Assembly (NCBI GenBank): GCA_900318625.1
Contig: ONLG01000006.1
Location: 1 to 64,000 of the forward strand
Length of the DNA: 64,000 nucleotides
Direction of reading: 5' to 3'
Source of the DNA: an uncultured Prevotella sp.
Lineage (GTDB): Bacteria; Bacteroidota; Bacteroidia; Bacteroidales; Bacteroidaceae
The position numbers were made by a program, and so were the translations under genes. The notes beneath the pieces were generated by a model that was given only the letters and a program-made list of their open reading frames with translations, had not been told where the DNA came from and ran no database searches. The first letter of the stretch is position 1; each line of letters starts with the position of its first letter. Shown in pieces: positions 60,207 to 64,000 of this stretch.

Positions 60207-61666
60207 AGCGGGCGGCCAATGGCCGCATTTGGCATCTCGATATGCAGCATTGAGCATATCGTGGGTGCTATGTCGGTGATGTTCACCTGCTCCAACGACT
60301 GACCGTGAGCCACATTCCATCCCATAAGGACAAAGGGGATGTGGGCATCGTATGGGTTCCAGGCACCGTGCGACGTGCCGCGGAACTCAGGATTGTCGGT
60401 TGTTATCACCACTTGGGGCTTCAGGATGCAGATTATGTCGCCTGCCCGGTCGGCATTACGACCGTTTGCAATGCGCTCACAGATGATTTTCGGCAGTGCT
60501 GCCGTTGCCGCCTTGTCGAAATCAACGACCTCAAGCACGCGCTTGTCGCGCTTCAGCCATTTGGCTGCTTCACCTTTCACTCGCTCTTCGTCGAGCCCAA
60601 GGGCAGCCGTAAGCTCATGGTTAAGGTAGAAACGCGCCATATTCTCACCATAGAACAGGTCTTTGTCGATTGAGAATACAGTCTTTAGATGATTATTCAG
60701 TGGCTTCAACATACTCCAGCTCTCCATTCCTGCGGCTGGAATACGGTGGTTCTGCAGGTAGTTGTAGTTGTGGGCACCGCCGTGGTCGGCACTCAGGAAG
60801 AGCAGATACTGCCCCCGTCCAATCACTCTGTCGAGCTCGTCGAGGAAGTGGGCGAGGTCTTTGTCGAGCTGCTTATACACTGAATGTATCTCCGGCCCGT
60901 CTATCCCGACCTGGTGTCCGACAGCATCGGTCGGCGAAATGCTCACTGCCAGCATATCCGTCTGGCCGCGCTGCCCCAGCTGTTCGTTCTCGAGCAGGGC
61001 CTCGGCCATACGGAACGTCATGGTGACGCCCAGGTTGTCGGTTATGATTTCAAATTTGGGCTTGGTGTGGTTCTGCCTGTTGAACTGCTCAACCCACTCC
61101 GGCAGCCGGTCCATATAGTACGTGCTGCTTACAAAGTGGCCCACCGTGGTGTCCCACCAGTAAGCGGCATCGGCACTGTGGCCTGCCGGAAGTATGGCTG
61201 CGCGTTCTTTTATTGCCACACCGAAGACCCGTGAGCGGAAGTCGGTAGCCAGCTTCAGCTCGTCGCCTATGGTGGAAGCAAGAAGATTATGGGGCGACAT
61301 CTGATCTTTCTTGCTGTCGGAACCCACTCCGCGCACGGTGCTGTCACCGCAGCAATACACCTCCTTGCCGTCTATGAAGAAGTTGTTGCCGCAGATGCCG
61401 TGCAGTGCCGGCGTGGAGCCAGTGTAGATGCTGGCATGGCCTATGGCCGTCACCGTGGGCACGTAGTTTATCATCGTGTTCTCGAAAGAGTGGCCTTCGC
61501 GAAGCAACCGCTTCAGTCCGCCCTCACCATATTCGTCTTGGAACCGATAGAGATAGTCCCAACGCATCTGGTCGACCACCAGACCGACTATCAGTTTGGG
61601 ACGTTCGACTTGCGCTGCGGCGGCGAGTGCCACCATAAGCAGTACCGAAAGGATTGTTTTTCTCAT
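60179..61666 (-). CDS. PafA-type alkaline phosphatase
   Basis: Secreted phosphomonoesterase of the alkaline phosphatase superfamily, 495 residues from ATG 61666 with signal peptide MRKTILSVLLMVALAAAAQ. The nucleophile Thr lies in NYVPTVTAIGHASIYTG, the PafA signature Lys-x-Arg in IKERAAILPAGHS, and metal ligands in DHGGAHNYNYL and SHGAW. This Lys/Arg arrangement marks PafA-type phosphate-insensitive enzymes. Overlaps serB at the 3' end. Confidence 0.87.
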   Translation of the reverse strand: MRKTILSVLLMVALAAAAQVERPKLIVGLVVDQMRWDYLYRFQDEYGEGGLKRLLREGHSFENTMINYVPTVTAIGHASIYTGSTPALHGICGNNFFIDGKEVYCCGDSTVRGVGSDSKKDQMSPHNLLASTIGDELKLATDFRSRVFGVAIKERAAILPAGHSADAAYWWDTTVGHFVSSTYYMDRLPEWVEQFNRQNHTKPKFEIITDNLGVTMTFRMAEALLENEQLGQRGQTDMLAVSISPTDAVGHQVGIDGPEIHSVYKQLDKDLAHFLDELDRVIGRGQYLLFLSADHGGAHNYNYLQNHRIPAAGMESWSMLKPLNNHLKTVFSIDKDLFYGENMARFYLNHELTAALGLDEERVKGEAAKWLKRDKRVLEVVDFDKAATAALPKIICERIANGRNADRAGDIICILKPQVVITTDNPEFRGTSHGAWNPYDAHIPFVLMGWNVAHGQSLEQVNITDIAPTICSMLHIEMPNAAIGRPLYSLPCSPR

Positions 61667-61692
61667 AATAATATCTGGTAGTTTTGCAATTA

Positions 61693-62112
61693 TCAATGAT
61701 GTTTCTGGCAGTTGGGGCATAGCCCTTGCAGCATATAGCTCACTTCAGTAACGGCATAGTCGTCGGGCATATCAATCATCGGAACCTCCACTTGGTCGAG
61801 GCAGATGATGCGCCCGCACTGCTTGCAGTGGAAGTGGGGGTGCCTGTCGTCATCGAGATGGGCATCGTGGCTGTGGCATAGTTCGTAGCGCACGCCCTCG
61901 CCACTCTCTATCAGATGCACCAGATGATGTTCCCTGAACAGTGCAAGGGTACGCGAGATGACCGATTTGTCTACGCTCACGAGCTCTCTCTCGAGTTCTC
62001 CCTGCGACATAGGCCCCTCAGAAAGTGACAAAAGCCTAACCACCAATATGCGATTGGCGGTAGGCTTTATGTCGTGGGTTTGCAATATGTGGGTTGCTTG
62101 ATGCTGATCCAT
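61693..62112 (-). CDS. Fur-family metal-responsive repressor
   Basis: 139 residues from ATG 62112 (MDQHQATHILQTHDIKPTAN); a longer frame to 62163 overlaps citrate synthase. An N-terminal winged helix (KPTANRILVVRLLSLSEGPM) and a C-terminal dimer domain with zinc cysteines CKQCG and CPNC, plus the His-rich CHSHDAHLDDDRHPHFHC region. Could be Fur, Zur or PerR; the metal is unclear. It follows citrate synthase by 7 bp. Confidence 0.85.
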   Translation of the reverse strand: MDQHQATHILQTHDIKPTANRILVVRLLSLSEGPMSQGELERELVSVDKSVISRTLALFREHHLVHLIESGEGVRYELCHSHDAHLDDDRHPHFHCKQCGRIICLDQVEVPMIDMPDDYAVTEVSYMLQGLCPNCQKHH

Positions 62113-62119
62113 CGTGGTG

Positions 62120-63466
62120 CTAACGATTGGCAATAGGCACGTATGCCTTTTGCTCCAACACATTCTTGTAGGCAGGGCGGATTATTCTGCGCCCGTCGAA
62201 GTTGAGTTCCTCTATCCGGTGCGCCATCCATCCTACGATACGGGCCATCGCGAAGATAGGTGTGTAGATTTCCTGGGGCAGTCCTATCATCTCATAAATG
62301 AAGCCACTGTAGAAGTCCAGGTTAGCGCAGGCAGGCTTGGCGCTCTTCCGATGCTCCATCAGGCACTTGATACCTTCCTGCTCCAGCAGGCAAAGGAAGT
62401 TGTATTCCTCCTCGCGTCCCTTCTCCTTGGCAAGCTCTCCGGCAAGGCGTTTCAGCTCTACAGCCCTCGGATCGCTCTTTGTGTAGACTGCATGACCGAT
62501 GCCATAGATAAGTCCCGACTTGTCGTAAGCCTCCTTGTTCAGCATCCGGCGCAGGTAGGTATCAATCTCGTCGATGCTCGTCCAGTCGCTGATGTTCTCC
62601 TGCAAGTGGTGGAACATATTTGTTACCTTAATGTTTGCGCCGCCGTGGAGGGGTCCCTTGAGCGAGCCTATGCCTGCCGCAATGCTCGAATAGGTGTCAG
62701 TACGCGTCGACGAAGTCACCCTGACAGTGAACGTCGAGTTGTTACCTCCACCGTGCTCGGCCTGAGTGATGAGCAGCAAATCGAGTGTCCGGGCGTCAAG
62801 TTCGGTGTATTCTTCGTGCTTGAGCATATAGAGGAAGTTCTCTGCAATAGACAACCGCTCCCTCGGATGGCGTATATGAAGCGACCTTCCCTGCACTCCG
62901 TGGCGATAGATATTGTATGCGTATGCCACGATAGTGGGCAGCTTGGCTATCAACTCAATGGCCTGACGCATCAGGTTGTCGCGCGACATATCGTCGGGGT
63001 TCTGGTCGAAGGTGTACATTTCGAGCACACAGCGAGCCAGAATGTTCATAATGTTGGAGCCTTCGAGGTCTACCAGATGAACTATCGTGCGGTGGTCGAG
63101 CGGCATATTGTCGTTGATAAGCTCCATGAAAGCCGACAGCTCTTCCTTGTCGGGGAGCCTACCGCTGAGGATAAGGTACGCAACCTCCTCGAAACCGAAG
63201 CGTTTCTCCTCGAGCAATGGCGTAACGAGGTCGTCAAGCTCATATCCACGGTAGTAGAGTTTGCCCTCCGTGGGGTGAGGCTTACCGTCCTCACCCATCT
63301 CGTAACCTACCACATTGCCTATGTTAGTCAGCCCTACCAGCACGCCGGAGCCGTCTTCGTTGCGCAAGCCACGCTTCACTCCGTACTGCGTAAACAGGTC
63401 GTTCTCGATCTTGCAGGTCGTCTTTACTGCATCACTCAGCTTATATATCAAATACTCTTTCTTCAT
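62120..63466 (-). CDS. gltA: Citrate synthase
   Basis: 448 residues. Condenses oxaloacetate and acetyl-CoA. Catalytic residues are visible: His in LKGPLHGGANIKV, His in YGIGHAVYTKSDPRA, and Asp in CANLDFYSGFIYEM. The N-terminal part (MKKEYLIYKLSDAVK) is longer than in hexameric type II enzymes. It lies 48 bp after aconitase and before the Fur-family gene. Confidence 0.94.
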   Translation of the reverse strand: MKKEYLIYKLSDAVKTTCKIENDLFTQYGVKRGLRNEDGSGVLVGLTNIGNVVGYEMGEDGKPHPTEGKLYYRGYELDDLVTPLLEEKRFGFEEVAYLILSGRLPDKEELSAFMELINDNMPLDHRTIVHLVDLEGSNIMNILARCVLEMYTFDQNPDDMSRDNLMRQAIELIAKLPTIVAYAYNIYRHGVQGRSLHIRHPRERLSIAENFLYMLKHEEYTELDARTLDLLLITQAEHGGGNNSTFTVRVTSSTRTDTYSSIAAGIGSLKGPLHGGANIKVTNMFHHLQENISDWTSIDEIDTYLRRMLNKEAYDKSGLIYGIGHAVYTKSDPRAVELKRLAGELAKEKGREEEYNFLCLLEQEGIKCLMEHRKSAKPACANLDFYSGFIYEMIGLPQEIYTPIFAMARIVGWMAHRIEELNFDGRRIIRPAYKNVLEQKAYVPIANR

Positions 63467-63514
63467 ATTTTAGCTTTTGTTGTTACTCTTTGGTTCCTGA
63501 AAACATTGGATTAG

Positions 63515-64000
63515 TCATGCCATATAGTTCAGCGCAGAGCCTGCCTTGAACCAAGCAATCTGCGTGTCGTTGTATGAATGTTGCACAGGGAAGCTCTCCT
63601 GGGTGCCGTCGGCATGATGGAGCACGAGCGTAAGGTTCTTTCCGGGAGCCATGCCGGCAAGTCCGAGCAGGTCGATACGGTCGTCTTCGCGCACCTTGTC
63701 GTAGTCATTCTTGTCGACAAAGGTAAGTGCCAACATTCCCTGTTTCTTCAAATTGGTCTCGTGGATGCGTGCGAAGCTCTTTGCCAGCACCACTCTTACG
63801 TTGAGGAAGCGCGGTTCCATGGCGGCGTGCTCGCGGCTTGAGCCCTCTCCGTAGTTGTCTTCGGCAACCACGATGCTTGCCAGTCCCTGCTGTTTGTAAG
63901 CCTTTGCCGCTGCCGACACAGCCATCATCTCGCCTGTCAGCTGGCATTTCACACAGTTGGACTCACCGTTGAACGCATTGACAGCACCCATAAGCAGGTT
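63515..64000 (-). CDS. acnA: Aconitate hydratase, C-terminal part (cut by the window end)
   Basis: Interconverts citrate and isocitrate with a 4Fe-4S cluster. The part present is the C-terminal swivel domain, about 160 residues, including [20 protein letters not shown] with the catalytic Ser and Arg, and [15 protein letters not shown]. The frame is still open at base 64000, so the gene starts beyond the window. The order aconitase then citrate synthase has no isocitrate dehydrogenase between them. Confidence 0.9.
   Translation of the reverse strand, partial: NLLMGAVNAFNGESNCVKCQLTGEMMAVSAAAKAYKQQGLASIVVAEDNYGEGSSREHAAMEPRFLNVRVVLAKSFARIHETNLKKQGMLALTFVDKNDYDKVREDDRIDLLGLAGMAPGKNLTLVLHHADGTQESFPVQHSYNDTQIAWFKAGSALNYMA

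Overview
The window looks like chromosomal DNA of a Bacteroidota bacterium, most probably Prevotellaceae (inference from content, not a database match). Genes lack clear Shine-Dalgarno sites, and many are preceded by the Bacteroidota promoter pair TTTG plus TAnnTTTG. Typical lineage genes are present: an RprX/RprY-like two-component pair, a TamL-like lipoprotein barrel, a PafA-type phosphatase, an EF-G2-like paralogue, LptC next to a CBS-domain CNNM protein and a PpiD-like isomerase, and a PurF paralogue with an altered N-terminus. I saw no rRNA, tRNA, CRISPR array, phage or transposase.

Layout. 1-4761: housekeeping block phoH, purC, menG, aroE, purM. 4770-14240: accessory block with an intact AraC regulator divergent from a five-gene YbhGFSR-like efflux operon (TolC, HlyD, double ATPase, two permeases), flanked by wreckage: a truncated AraC gene joined to a frameshifted vapD, and AraC and short-chain dehydrogenase 3' remnants. 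14247-17088: prfA, pyrF and a TrmH-family methyltransferase. 17117-28832 (minus strand): tamL, an FAD oxidoreductase, queC, ppiD-like, cnnm, lptC, an outer-membrane barrel and dinB. 28976-37583: the PurF-like gene, type II pantothenate kinase, AlaX-like protein, GH13 amylase, fabD, a secreted unknown, then rpsF-rpsR-rplI. 37901-46419: a small membrane gene, rprY/rprX, a DUF4870-like gene, nhaD, and an ECF sigma operon ending in an outer-membrane receptor. 46564-58695: EF-G2-like gene, hemW, a membrane-bound TPR/AraC regulator, a small ORF, a TMEM43-family gene, a DASS transporter, and a periplasmic binding protein plus FecCD permease. 58977-64000: serB, PafA-like phosphatase, a Fur-family regulator, citrate synthase and a partial aconitase.

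The most unusual signal is not a gene. Four intergenic arrays (14018-14098, 27477-27535, 50409-50489, 58723-58869) repeat a 15-bp dyad with arms AATATG and CATATT at an exact 22-bp period, about two helical turns. I count 18 array copies and one singleton. The arms are constant while the centre varies (GGC/GCC, AGT, TGT). All four arrays lie upstream of a transcription unit, and most share one terminal sequence (ATATTACTTT). They resemble a dispersed operator or nucleoid-protein site, or a non-coding mobile repeat. They travel with CATAAG-type short repeats and GC-rich CCCCTCCC palindromes. A CCAATC-rich repeat of similar character has entered the coding frame of one ABC permease. A second family, imperfect palindromes at 6026-6130 and 35831-35959, also shares a common architecture.
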